Part shown: positions 1 to 7,334 of the stretch, piece after piece
Layout: every line of letters begins with the position of its first letter
How positions within the stretch are numbered: position 1 is the stretch's first letter
DNA from: a bacterium
GTDB taxonomy: Bacteria; Zhuqueibacterota; QNDG01; JAFGCO01
NCBI GenBank assembly: GCA_016930535.1
Contig: JAFGGN010000029.1
Span: 1 to 48,004 of the forward strand
Length of the DNA stretch: 48,004 nucleotides
Direction of reading: 5' to 3'
Position numbers and translations under genes: made by a program
The notes under the pieces: model-generated
The model's database searches: none
What the model saw: the letters and a program-made list of their open reading frames with translations, nothing else
Told to the model about the DNA's origin: nothing

Positions 1-2
1 AA

Positions 3-56
3 TGTCAGGAACAATACGGAAAAGTGCTGGTAGTAAAATATTCTGGGATGCAGTGA
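3..56 (+). CDS. Possible 3' end of a gene truncated by the window edge
   Basis: One plus-strand frame is open from the window edge to a TGA at 54-56 and ends in residues YGKVLVVKYSGMQ. A basic-hydrophobic ending of this sort resembles the last strand of the type IX sorting tails seen in two other proteins of this window, for example the ending KKMLVVK of the gene at 531-2525. Only 17 codons are visible, so this is a weak inference; it could equally be non-coding. Confidence 0.25.
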   Translation, partial: CQEQYGKVLVVKYSGMQ

Positions 57-82
57 GAAAACGCTTGATATTTAATATAGCA

Positions 83-106
83 GAGTAAAAGAGTAAAAGA
101 GTAAAA
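83..106. repeat. Octamer tandem repeat, 3 x GAGTAAAA
   Basis: Three exact consecutive copies of GAGTAAAA lie in the gene-free stretch before the zinc-ribbon gene. The 8-base period is shared by arrays at 184-215, 2531-2608, 2756-2787 and 2836-2891. Confidence 0.8.
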
Positions 107-183
107 GAGGATACCTATTCAATACCAGGAAATTATCGGATTCCTCTGCGATCTCTGCGCTTTATATGTTTTCTTTTTAACAC

Positions 184-215
184 TTCTACCCTTTTACCCT
201 TCTACTCTTCTACTG
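184..215. repeat. Octamer tandem repeat, TTCTACCC type
   Basis: Four consecutive 8-base units: TTCTACCC, TTTTACCC, TTCTACTC, TTCTACTG. The first two units recur in the same order at 2756-2771. The array lies 29 bases before the start of the zinc-ribbon gene at 244. Confidence 0.75.
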
Positions 216-243
216 CTTTAATCTATCAATACAGGAAAAATTT

Positions 244-510
244 ATGTTCACCTGTCCATTTTGCGGTGAAATGATCGAAGATGGTGCCAGAGCGTGCCCG
301 CATTGCGGTTCGGATGAACGGACCGGATGGCGGCATTCGTTTATGCCGGATGAGACATGGGATGAAGCGGATGAGGCCGATGACGACGAATACGGGGAGG
401 AGCGGATTTCCGGGTCCGGCGGCTCCGCATTGCATCCTGCTGTGCAGTGGATTTTCTGGATCGTTCTCGGGCTCCTGATCCTCGCGTTTCTCTACAGAAC
501 CCTGTTCTGA
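244..510 (+). CDS. Small zinc-ribbon protein with C-terminal membrane anchor
   Basis: The 88-residue product starts with a zinc ribbon: two Cys-x2-Cys knuckles (CPFC at 4-7 and CPHC at 18-21) separated by ten residues. A very acidic linker (about residues 36-53, rich in D and E) follows, then one hydrophobic segment (about residues 68-85) that should anchor it in the inner membrane with the ribbon in the cytoplasm. This architecture is common among uncharacterised bacterial zinc-ribbon proteins, and I assign no function. A weak AGGAAA lies about 7 bases before the ATG. The gene is convergent with the secreted protein gene that ends at 531. Two other zinc-ribbon membrane proteins occur at 28519-29124 and 29586-30101. 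Confidence 0.75.
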   Translation: MFTCPFCGEMIEDGARACPHCGSDERTGWRHSFMPDETWDEADEADDDEYGEERISGSGGSALHPAVQWIFWIVLGLLILAFLYRTLF

Positions 511-530
511 TTTCCGGTTGTAATCCGCTT

Positions 531-2525
531 TTATTTGACGACCAGCATTTTTTTAACGGCGCGGTAATTCCCCGCATCGATGGCATACATATAGATGCCC
601 GCGGGCAACGTGTGCCCGTCGATGACGGCCCGGTAGCGGCCGGGCTCACGGATTCCCTCTGCAACCGTCCAGATCAGTTCCCCGCGCATATTGAATAGCT
701 TCAGTATCACGGAACAGGTTTCCGCCACACTGTAGTCGATTTGCGTATCCGGATTCAGCGGATTCGGATAATTTTGTTTTAAATCGAAAGTGACGGCACC
801 CGTTCCCGGCCTGGCGCCAAGGCCGGTTCCGGACTCGACGGTCAGCAGAACCGTGTAGGTATTCGATAGATCCCCGTCCGTCACCTCGATGACGGCTGTC
901 GTGTCCGAGGCGGTTTCGGGCGGATTGCCTGAAAGCGTGGTGTCGTTCAGGGAAATCCACGCCGGCCCCTCCTTAAGACGGATGGTCACCGGATTTCCGT
1001 CCGGGTCGTATGAATTGACCGGAACGGCATAATCCCGGTTGCGCATAAAGTAAATCTGATCCGGAAGGAAAAGACGGGGGGCCTGATTGTCTATGTTCAG
1101 GGCGATCGTGAGCGAATCCCTGTCCGCAGGATCATGGCTGTCCGTGACATGAACCGTGAGCATAAACGGACCGGATTCGAGGGGAATCCCATGCACTGCA
1201 GCGGAATCGCCGTCAAAGCCGAGTCCCTGCGGCAGTGTTCCCCGGACGCTCCAGTGATAGGGCGGAAGACCGCCTGCGGCGTTCAGTTTCAGCAGAAAGG
1301 GCTCCAGATAGGCCGGTTTCGGAAAAGTGTCTGCGAGGATTTGCAGGTCCGGGGCGAGGACACGCAGGGTCATTCTGAATGTTTCATCCAGATCGCCGTC
1401 CGTGGCGCGCCATTCCAGTACCGCGGTCTGAGGCGTATCCGGGGTTTGGCCCCATACCGTGGAATCCGCCCCGGATATCCATTCCGGATGCTCCGTCAGT
1501 GTGTATTCGAGAGGATTTCCGTCCGGATCCACGGCCCGGACCGTGAAGGCGAAATCCTGATTCGTCACGGTTTCAACCGTTTCATCCGATATGAAAAGCG
1601 GCTTTTGATTATGGACGGTGAAGGCGAACGATGCGGTGTCATCCCGCGTCCAGTCCCGCGTATCCTTCATGGCCACGGATATGGAAAAATGGCCGGAGGA
1701 CCGGGGGACGCCTCCTAAAATACCGCTGGCCGCATCGAATGCGAGTCCGGGGGGCAGAATTTCGGAGAGCGTGATCCACTGATAGGAATAGGGTGTTTCC
1801 GCGGCCTGTATTGCTCCCGAGTACGTCCGGAGATATTGTCCGTCGGGCAGGGTGCCGGTCAGGATACGGAGCGAATCCGCGGGTGGAAGCCCGAGATCGA
1901 CAATCCGTATATCCGAAAATACGGGGGCAGGATTCGTGATGCCGTACCAGTCGTCCCGGCCGATGGTAAAATACCTCATCCGGAACCGCGGAAACGTCCA
2001 TGAAATCAGATGTATCCCGTCCAGTGAAAATGTCACCCTGCCGTCCTGCCAGGCCACGCGGTACACATGCGGCTGCCCGTCATTCACCATGGACACATTG
2101 CCGACGCGCGCCTCCTGGCGCGTGCCTGAAGCATCCGGTTTGGCCAGTACCTTGAAAGGATAATAACCGGTTCCGATGCGCCAGTTGAAATAGGATCCCT
2201 GCTGATCGATTCGTGTATACTGGTTTTCAAATTCCCAGCCTGAAAGCGGATGGGCCTTGTCGATGCCCTGCGCAGGAGCCGTCCATCCGCGCATCGTGGC
2301 TTCAAAATAACCGGCCGAGACCGGATGTCCCGCATCATACACAATTTTTCCGCCCGTTGATTTCCACCCGCCGCCCGGAATGAACTGGCCGGGTCCGTCG
2401 GATTGTCCGATTGTGCTGTCCGTCAGTGTGTCTTCGAGAAGCAGGCACTGCGCATCAAGCAGGGGGAGGATCAGGAACGTGGTGATGAGAAGGGGCCATT
2501 TAATCGATGTCGGGCAGCAATTCAT
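531..2525 (-). CDS. Secreted Ig-repeat protein with type IX secretion-like C-terminal tail
   Basis: The 664-residue product begins with a signal peptide (hydrophobic core LLITTFLILPLL). Residues about 30-210 look like a concanavalin/LamG-type jelly roll (motifs FNWRIGTGYY and VTFSLDGIHL). Alternating putative-Ig (He_PIG-like: LPPGLAFDAASGILGGVP and LPQGLGFDGDSAAVHGIP) and cadherin-like domains (FTVRAVDPDGNPLEYTL and VPVNSYDPDGNPVTIRL) follow. The last roughly 90 residues carry NYPNPLNPDTQI and end KKMLVVK, the pattern of the FlgD-like/type IX sorting domain of FCB bacteria. It is therefore probably exported to the cell surface or medium; a carbohydrate-binding or adhesive role is inference. 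An AAGGA ribosome site lies just before the start, at the edge of the octamer array 2531-2608. Confidence 0.85.
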   Translation of the reverse strand: MNCCPTSIKWPLLITTFLILPLLDAQCLLLEDTLTDSTIGQSDGPGQFIPGGGWKSTGGKIVYDAGHPVSAGYFEATMRGWTAPAQGIDKAHPLSGWEFENQYTRIDQQGSYFNWRIGTGYYPFKVLAKPDASGTRQEARVGNVSMVNDGQPHVYRVAWQDGRVTFSLDGIHLISWTFPRFRMRYFTIGRDDWYGITNPAPVFSDIRIVDLGLPPADSLRILTGTLPDGQYLRTYSGAIQAAETPYSYQWITLSEILPPGLAFDAASGILGGVPRSSGHFSISVAMKDTRDWTRDDTASFAFTVHNQKPLFISDETVETVTNQDFAFTVRAVDPDGNPLEYTLTEHPEWISGADSTVWGQTPDTPQTAVLEWRATDGDLDETFRMTLRVLAPDLQILADTFPKPAYLEPFLLKLNAAGGLPPYHWSVRGTLPQGLGFDGDSAAVHGIPLESGPFMLTVHVTDSHDPADRDSLTIALNIDNQAPRLFLPDQIYFMRNRDYAVPVNSYDPDGNPVTIRLKEGPAWISLNDTTLSGNPPETASDTTAVIEVTDGDLSNTYTVLLTVESGTGLGARPGTGAVTFDLKQNYPNPLNPDTQIDYSVAETCSVILKLFNMRGELIWTVAEGIREPGRYRAVIDGHTLPAGIYMYAIDAGNYRAVKKMLVVK

Positions 2526-2530
2526 AATTG

Positions 2531-2608
2531 GTCCTTCGGGTCTTTCAGGTCATTGGGTCATAGAGTCATTGGGTCGTAGGGTCATTGCGTCGTTGGGTCC
2601 ACTGGGTC
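2531..2608. repeat. Octamer tandem array, GTCATTGG type
   Basis: Two 9-base units (GTCCTTCGG, GTCTTTCAG) are followed by GTCATTGG, GTCATAGA, GTCATTGG, GTCGTAGG, GTCATTGC, GTCGTTGG and one 9-base GTCCACTGG. It begins 5 bases from the start codon of the minus-strand secreted protein gene, so its edge supplies that gene's ribosome-binding region. Confidence 0.8.
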
Positions 2609-2647
2609 TGATTGTGAATCGGGAAATAAGGTAACGATTCAAGAAAC

Positions 2648-2670
2648 AAGATTAAAGATTAAAGAAATAA
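2648..2670. repeat. Heptamer repeat, AGATTAA type
   Basis: AGATTAA occurs twice in tandem, followed by AGAAATA. The same 7-base-period sequence family recurs at 24632-24659 and 47165-47192, which are identical to each other over 28 bases. Confidence 0.6.
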
Positions 2671-2755
2671 TAGCAATATTCGCATTCAACATTTTCCCTG
2701 TCATGAAGCCAGTAAAATGAATAGATTGAATGCAATTCTGTTTATGTTTTTCCGC

Positions 2756-2787
2756 TTCTACCCTTTTACCCTTCAACACTTCTACTT
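2756..2787. repeat. Octamer tandem repeat, second TTCTACCC copy
   Basis: The four 8-base units are TTCTACCC, TTTTACCC, TTCAACAC and TTCTACTT. The first two are identical in sequence and order to those at 184-199. Confidence 0.75.
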
Positions 2788-2835
2788 TATCTTTATGCCC
2801 TGCGGTTTTTTCTTTATTTAACTTTCATGCTCTTA

Positions 2836-2891
2836 GACTCAACGACCCAAAGACCCAACGACCCAAAGACGTAATGACCCTACGACCTTTG
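2836..2891. repeat. Octamer tandem array, GACCCAAA type
   Basis: Seven consecutive 8-base units: GACTCAAC, GACCCAAA, GACCCAAC, GACCCAAA, GACGTAAT, GACCCTAC, GACCTTTG. This is the inverted complement in style of the GTCATTGG array at 2531-2608. It ends one base past the stop codon of the minus-strand SPOR gene. Together the arrays account for most of the gene-free interval 2526-2892. Confidence 0.8.
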
Positions 2892-2892
2892 T

Positions 2893-3783
2893 TCACCGTT
2901 GTTCCGAAACCAGCGTCGTATGGGTTCCGTATTTTGTATTCAGCATGCGGCCGAAGGCGCGTGCGTCCGGTTCATTGCTGAACGCACCCACCCAGACCAG
3001 GTAAAAATAGCGTCCGTTTACGGTTTTGTTTCTCAGGGCCGTTTCGTATCCCTTGCTTTCAAAAAAGGCCTTTCTGGCCAGTGCATTGTTCCTGTCCGTG
3101 AACGCATCGACCTGAATGGCATAAACGGTTTTCTGACTCGCGGGGGGTGCATGCACGGCACCGGTTTCATCCGCCGCAACTGGGTCCGGAACGGATGCGT
3201 GCGCCGTTCCCGCGCCGGATTGCCCGGACGGCGGATTGCCGTCTTCCTGCAGCAGGGGTACAGGAATCTGCAATGACCGCAGCTCCAGGGCGGCCAGCCT
3301 GGATATGTCCCGGACGGGAAATTCGGAGATGGAGACGCCGAACTGATGGACCGCCGAATCCGGTTTGCTCAGGGCAAGATAGCAGAGCCCGGCCCAGTAG
3401 CGGCTCTCCTGCAGAATGACGGCCTGCCTGTCCTCATCCGTGATATGCAGAAAACAGCGGAGCGCGGTCTGGTAGAGCCCCTGGGCATATTTCAGCTGTG
3501 CGATCCGGAACAGGGCTTTCGGTGCAAATTCGCTTTTGGGGTACGACCGGATCACCTTTTCGTAATAGATTACGGCCTGATCCGCTTCCGGGGCGATGAG
3601 GCCTTTGAGAAAGATCACACTGTCCATCTGGCGTGATTCGGCTTCCCATTCGTCCAGAATACGGCCGGCTTCCGCGATGCGTCCCTGCTGAATCATGGCG
3701 ACAATATCGGTTACCGTCTGACCGGCCGCGGCTGAAAGAATCATGAAAAATGTCAGCACGATCCTGATCATGCGATCATTCAT
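2893..3783 (-). CDS. Exported TPR protein with C-terminal SPOR domain
   Basis: The start at 3783 gives 296 residues and makes an ATGA overlap with the lapB stop, so it is preferred over a start further upstream. A signal peptide (IRIVLTFFMILSAAAG) is followed by TPR-like helical pairs (IYYEKVIRSYPKSEFAPKAL, then a unit beginning RIAQLKYAQGLYQTALRC). After a linker rich in P, A and G, the last roughly 75 residues form a SPOR domain (YAIQVDAFTDRNNALARK; YFYLVWVGAFSNEPDA). SPOR domains bind septal peptidoglycan lacking stem peptides, so a periplasmic cell-envelope role is likely. It is the last gene of the miaB-lapA-lapB operon. The exact function is unknown. Confidence 0.85.
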   Translation of the reverse strand: MNDRMIRIVLTFFMILSAAAGQTVTDIVAMIQQGRIAEAGRILDEWEAESRQMDSVIFLKGLIAPEADQAVIYYEKVIRSYPKSEFAPKALFRIAQLKYAQGLYQTALRCFLHITDEDRQAVILQESRYWAGLCYLALSKPDSAVHQFGVSISEFPVRDISRLAALELRSLQIPVPLLQEDGNPPSGQSGAGTAHASVPDPVAADETGAVHAPPASQKTVYAIQVDAFTDRNNALARKAFFESKGYETALRNKTVNGRYFYLVWVGAFSNEPDARAFGRMLNTKYGTHTTLVSEQR

Positions 3784-4919
3784 TCCTTTAAAAATGTTTT
3801 CCAATGATGGCAGCCGGGACACCACCACATGGGATCGGAGGTTTCATATCCGCAGTTACTGCAGACCAGCAGATCATTCTTTTTGAATGTTTTTTCCAGC
3901 AGCGATGCCGCTTCGGCGAGTGCCTCCCCGTCTTTGTTCATCCGGCGGTACACTTTGACCAGCATCAGCCGGCATAGTCCGTTATCCGGATATTGATCGA
4001 TTGTTTTCTGAACCAGATCCAGGGCCTGGTCGAATCGCCCTTCCTTGAGATAGAGATCGATCAGGACCAGATACACATCCGGACGTTTGGGCTTTTTACG
4101 GATCACGGATGCGTACAGATGTTCGATTTCACCGTACCGTCCCAGATTGTACAGCAGTATTTTCAGACGGTCGAAGGCCAGATGCGCCCATTCAGGGTTC
4201 TGATGGATGAAATCTTTCAGCACACGAAGGGCATCCTCGTTTCTTCCCGTGCGTCTGTATGAATCGCTCCAGTGCAGGTAGGCGGGCACACAGCTCCTGT
4301 CGAGTTTTATGGCCTCGCGGAACCGGATGCGCCCTTCCCGTTCCCGGCTGTCCGTGATCTGTTCAATGCCGGCCATGACCTTGTAAAGGGCAAGGATGTC
4401 CTGGTCCTTTTTCTTCATCCAACGGTTCAGGTTCTGCCTGTGAAAAAAGGCCTTGTCCCAGTCTTTCTTTTCTTCATAAAGCGACAGCAGCAGCTCTTTT
4501 GCATGATAGTCGTGTTTGTTGTTCCGGATGATCCGTTCGGCCACTTCGGCGGCTTTGTCCGGCATGCCCGCTTCCTTGTAATCGAGAATCAGCCGGTGCA
4601 TGATCATGTTCAGCTGATGGGTGTTCAGATTGTTGCGGACCAGCAGGTTGCGGTGCACCTTGGATGCCCGTACCGCGGATCCCTGTTTCCGGAGCATGTC
4701 GCCTAAATAGATATAGGCCATGATATTCTCGGTATCCGTCTTCACAATTTGCTTCAGTTTGTCGACGGCCTCTTCGTCTCTTCCTTCGAGCATGGCATTG
4801 AGGGCCTCGACGTAGAGCCCGGGGCCCGATTCTTTTACCACCCGTTTTCCGAGAACGATCCACACGATCACGGCGATCAAAATCAGAAATCCGGCGATGA
4901 TTATTATGTAATTCATCAT
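3780..4919 (-). CDS. lapB: LapB-like TPR protein with rubredoxin-type zinc ribbon
   Basis: The 379-residue product has the full LapB/YciM layout: one N-terminal membrane segment (about residues 4-23), a long array of TPR helices (for example AYIYLGDMLRKQGSA and AYLHWSDSYRRTGRNEDALR), and a C-terminal rubredoxin-like knuckle pair, CSNC near residue 352 and CPGC near residue 368. LapB (known in E. coli) sits in the inner membrane and presents LpxC to FtsH, setting the level of lipopolysaccharide synthesis. The length agrees with the family (E. coli about 389). It overlaps the upstream lapA by ATGA and the downstream SPOR gene by ATGA, indicating translational coupling. The family assignment is strong; LpxC regulation here is inferred. 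Confidence 0.9.
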   Translation of the reverse strand: MMNYIIIIAGFLILIAVIVWIVLGKRVVKESGPGLYVEALNAMLEGRDEEAVDKLKQIVKTDTENIMAYIYLGDMLRKQGSAVRASKVHRNLLVRNNLNTHQLNMIMHRLILDYKEAGMPDKAAEVAERIIRNNKHDYHAKELLLSLYEEKKDWDKAFFHRQNLNRWMKKKDQDILALYKVMAGIEQITDSREREGRIRFREAIKLDRSCVPAYLHWSDSYRRTGRNEDALRVLKDFIHQNPEWAHLAFDRLKILLYNLGRYGEIEHLYASVIRKKPKRPDVYLVLIDLYLKEGRFDQALDLVQKTIDQYPDNGLCRLMLVKVYRRMNKDGEALAEAASLLEKTFKKNDLLVCSNCGYETSDPMWWCPGCHHWKTFLKE

Positions 4920-5287
4920 TGGGCCTCGGTTTTGCTCTTTTTCGGTTTTGCCGGCTGTTTGACGGCGAGTGTGTCCTCTTCGATTTCCTCATCGATACTG
5001 ACATTGCGCATGCGGTTCAGTTCAGCTTTTGTGGTTTTGATATCCTTCAGCAGTTTCTTTTTTTCCCTGTTCGCATTCAGCAGAACGCTGACGGTCAGCA
5101 CAAATCCGATGGCCGTTCCGATGATCATGCTGATAAATATGATCGTCCAGATCGGCATGTTGGGGGATTGCCACATGAAAAAAGTCACCGGGGCCATCTG
5201 CTGATTGTTCTGCATGGCAAATGTGACGAAGATGATGAACAAGACCACGAAGATCAGGATATTCATCAATTTATTGATGGATTGCAT
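4916..5287 (-). CDS. lapA: LapA domain membrane protein
   Basis: The start at 5287 (123 residues, MQSINKLMN) follows a GGGAGG ribosome site by about 5 bases, so it is preferred over a longer frame that would overlap miaB. Two membrane segments (about residues 8-24 and 44-66) flank the LapA signature NNQQMAPVTFFMW. The rest is a coiled coil (NREKKKLLKDIKTTKAELNR) and an acidic-to-basic tail. LapA is the small inner-membrane partner of LapB in lipopolysaccharide assembly in Proteobacteria. It overlaps lapB by ATGA and lies 13 bases after miaB. Confidence 0.88.
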   Translation of the reverse strand: MQSINKLMNILIFVVLFIIFVTFAMQNNQQMAPVTFFMWQSPNMPIWTIIFISMIIGTAIGFVLTVSVLLNANREKKKLLKDIKTTKAELNRMRNVSIDEEIEEDTLAVKQPAKPKKSKTEAQ

Positions 5288-5300
5288 GCATGCCTCCCTG

Positions 5301-6692
5301 TCATATTGGGGTTGACTGCCGGACCGGTATATCTTGATGACGGATCCGGCCGGAACTGCTTTCATGGCCCGGAGCTGCCAGTGCCGTGCCCCGGAGTGTG
5401 AATCCGCGGCAGGATTCGATCCGGATGCTCACGATCTCACCCGGCCCGATATGCTGCTTGGGAAACACGACCGCATGATTGCCGCCGGTTTTTCCGAGCC
5501 ATTCCGATCCGGACTGTTTGCTGGTCTCCTCGGCCATCACCTGCCGGATCGACCCGATCATGCCGCTTTTTATTTCTCTTGAAATCATGTGCTGAATCTG
5601 AATGATATGATTCAGCCGGACCAGTTTTTCCTCCTGCGGAACATCATCTGCCATTTTTGCGGACGCCGTGCCCGGACGCGGCGAATAATGGTACATAAAT
5701 GCGTCGTCGAAGCGCACTGTGCGCATGAGGCTCACTGTATCCCCGAAATCGGATTCCGATTCACCCGGAAATCCGACCATCATGTCCGTTGTGACGGCCA
5801 GCTCCGGGATCGAGGTCCGTGCCAGATCGATGAGCTGAAGATAATGTTCCCGTGTATATCCGCGGTTCATCCGTTCGAGTATCCGGTTCGATCCGGATTG
5901 AACCGGCAGATGCAGATGGGGGCAGATGATCCCGTTCGATCCCATCACTTCAAACAGGCGTTCCGAGCAGTCCTTCGGATGGGACGTCATGAACCGGATG
6001 CGCTTCAGATCGGGGTTGGCCGCGATTTTTTCAAGCAGTCCGGGAAAGTCCGATTCGCCGTCATGGTACGAATTGACGTTCTGGCCGAGCAATGTGACCT
6101 CACGGAATCCGAGGCTGGTCATCTGAACGATTTCCTTTTCGATTTCTCTGAAAGGACGGCTGCGTTCACGCCCCCGGGTATAGGGCACGATACAGTAGGA
6201 GCAGAAATTGTCGCATCCGCGCATGATGGTCACCCAGCCTGAAACATGGGGGGCGCGCAAAGGGTGTATGCCGCTGTAGGTTTCGGTGCTGTCCGGCTGC
6301 GTGTCGCATGCCCTGCCCGGGTCCTTGAGCAGACCGGGGAGATGCCTGTAGGCATCCGGACCTGCGATCAGATCCACAGCCGGAATCTCATCGAACAGGC
6401 TTTCCCTGTCCTTCTGCGCCATGCATCCGAGCACCACGATTTTGCGGCCGGGCGCGCATTGCTTCCAGTGGGCCAGATTGTGTATGCGGCCCAGGGCGCG
6501 CTGTTCCGCGTGGGCCCGTACGGAGCAGGTGTTGATCAGGGCGATATCCGCATGGTCCAGATCGCGGGTCACCGTATAACCGTGTTCCGCAAGAATGCCC
6601 GCCACAAGCTCGGAATCATTTTTATTCATCTGACAGCCGTAGGTTTCGAACCAGGCGGCCGGTCGTTTTGAGCTCATTTTCTTCATAATCAT
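5301..6692 (-). CDS. miaB: tRNA-2-methylthio-N6-dimethylallyladenosine synthase MiaB
   Basis: This radical-SAM methylthiotransferase adds a 2-methylthio group to N6-isopentenyladenosine at position 37 of tRNAs. The 463-residue product has the three-part MiaB layout. The N-terminal MTTase domain has its cluster cysteines in TYGCQMNKNDSE (Cys20), INTCSVR and LGCMAQK. The radical SAM core has RGCDNFCSYCIVPYTRGRER. The C-terminal TRAM-like domain lies around VMAEETSKQ to HAVVFP. MiaB rather than MtaB is favoured by the ETYGCQMN and CSVR context. It is the first gene of the minus-strand envelope operon and is divergent from mraZ. Starts at residues 3 and 6 are also possible. Confidence 0.93.
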   Translation of the reverse strand: MIMKKMSSKRPAAWFETYGCQMNKNDSELVAGILAEHGYTVTRDLDHADIALINTCSVRAHAEQRALGRIHNLAHWKQCAPGRKIVVLGCMAQKDRESLFDEIPAVDLIAGPDAYRHLPGLLKDPGRACDTQPDSTETYSGIHPLRAPHVSGWVTIMRGCDNFCSYCIVPYTRGRERSRPFREIEKEIVQMTSLGFREVTLLGQNVNSYHDGESDFPGLLEKIAANPDLKRIRFMTSHPKDCSERLFEVMGSNGIICPHLHLPVQSGSNRILERMNRGYTREHYLQLIDLARTSIPELAVTTDMMVGFPGESESDFGDTVSLMRTVRFDDAFMYHYSPRPGTASAKMADDVPQEEKLVRLNHIIQIQHMISREIKSGMIGSIRQVMAEETSKQSGSEWLGKTGGNHAVVFPKQHIGPGEIVSIRIESCRGFTLRGTALAAPGHESSSGRIRHQDIPVRQSTPI

Positions 6693-6758
6693 CCCAATTT
6701 AGCAGTTATTTGCTGGAAATGCAAATCCTTTCTTTTTTAGAAAAATTGCATTTTTTAC

Positions 6759-6787
6759 TTGACTTTGTGGCCACGAATTGTTTTATT
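6759..6787 (+). promoter_or_regulatory. Candidate promoter of the dcw cluster
   Basis: TTGACT at 6759-6764 is separated by 17 bases from TTTATT at 6782-6787, just upstream of the MraZ boxes. The -35 region (a T-tract followed by CTTGACTTTG) closely matches the near-consensus promoter before the tRNA-Arg gene at 25558, which supports housekeeping-sigma use. The -10 hexamer itself is weak. Confidence 0.6.
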
Positions 6788-6798
6788 TAGGCAGATGA

Positions 6799-6833
6799 TC
6801 CCAAGGTATCCCATGATATCCCAAGGAATCCCA
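6799..6833. promoter_or_regulatory. MraZ operator: four TGGGA boxes at 10-base spacing
   Basis: On the minus strand TGGGA occurs four times, at 6829-6833, 6819-6823, 6809-6813 and 6799-6803, each separated by exactly five bases. This is the arrangement known for MraZ, which in E. coli and Mycoplasma binds TGGG(N) repeats with 5-base spacers before its own gene. Here there are four boxes 25 bases upstream of mraZ, on one face of the helix, which predicts autoregulation of the cluster. Confidence 0.88.
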
Positions 6834-6857
6834 TAAAAGGGTAGAGGTGATTCTTTC

Positions 6858-7328
6858 ATGGACGGAAACATGGAAATTTGTTTTTCCGGAAAATTCACGC
6901 AATCCGTTGATACGAAACGGCGTGTCAGCATTCCGGCATTTTACCATGGCCAGGTCCAGAGCAAGGTCTTTCATATCGCCCGGGGGCCCGATCACAACCT
7001 GTACGTTTATCCGCGCGAGGTGTTTGTCAAGATGGCTGCCAAGATCAATGAAAATTTCGGCGGACGCGGAGAGAAGGACAGGGAAAAGAGACTGTACTTT
7101 CAGGAAACCCTGGGCGATGCGCAGCCCGTGCAATGCGATCAGCAGGGCCGCATTACGGTTCCTCCCGAATTTCTGGAATATGCAAACATAAAAAACAAAA
7201 TACTGATTCTCGGGGCATACAACAAGCTGGTCTTCTGGAATCCGGCAGAGTACGATCATTTCATCGAATCCGGAAAGATGTCTCCGCAGGAGCGCGTGAA
7301 TGAATTCGGCTGGGCGGAAGGAGAGTGA
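6858..7328 (+). CDS. mraZ: Transcriptional regulator MraZ
   Basis: MraZ is an AbrB-fold DNA-binding protein that forms rings and represses its own promoter, and so the division and cell-wall cluster. The 156-residue product has the two family repeats, each with the DxxxR motif: DTKRRVSIP near residues 19-27 and CDQQGRITVP near residues 93-102. The length is close to the family norm (about 145-155). The start at 6858 (MDGNMEICFSG) follows an AGAGGTG site; an internal Met at residue 5 is an alternative. It is the first gene of the dcw cluster, with four matching TGGGA boxes directly upstream. Confidence 0.95.
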   Translation: MDGNMEICFSGKFTQSVDTKRRVSIPAFYHGQVQSKVFHIARGPDHNLYVYPREVFVKMAAKINENFGGRGEKDREKRLYFQETLGDAQPVQCDQQGRITVPPEFLEYANIKNKILILGAYNKLVFWNPAEYDHFIESGKMSPQERVNEFGWAEGE

Positions 7329-7334
7329 TCGGCC

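Noticed and set aside
2531..2891. CRISPR array
   Set aside because: Units are only 8-9 bases long and contiguous, with no unique spacers and no cas genes in the window.
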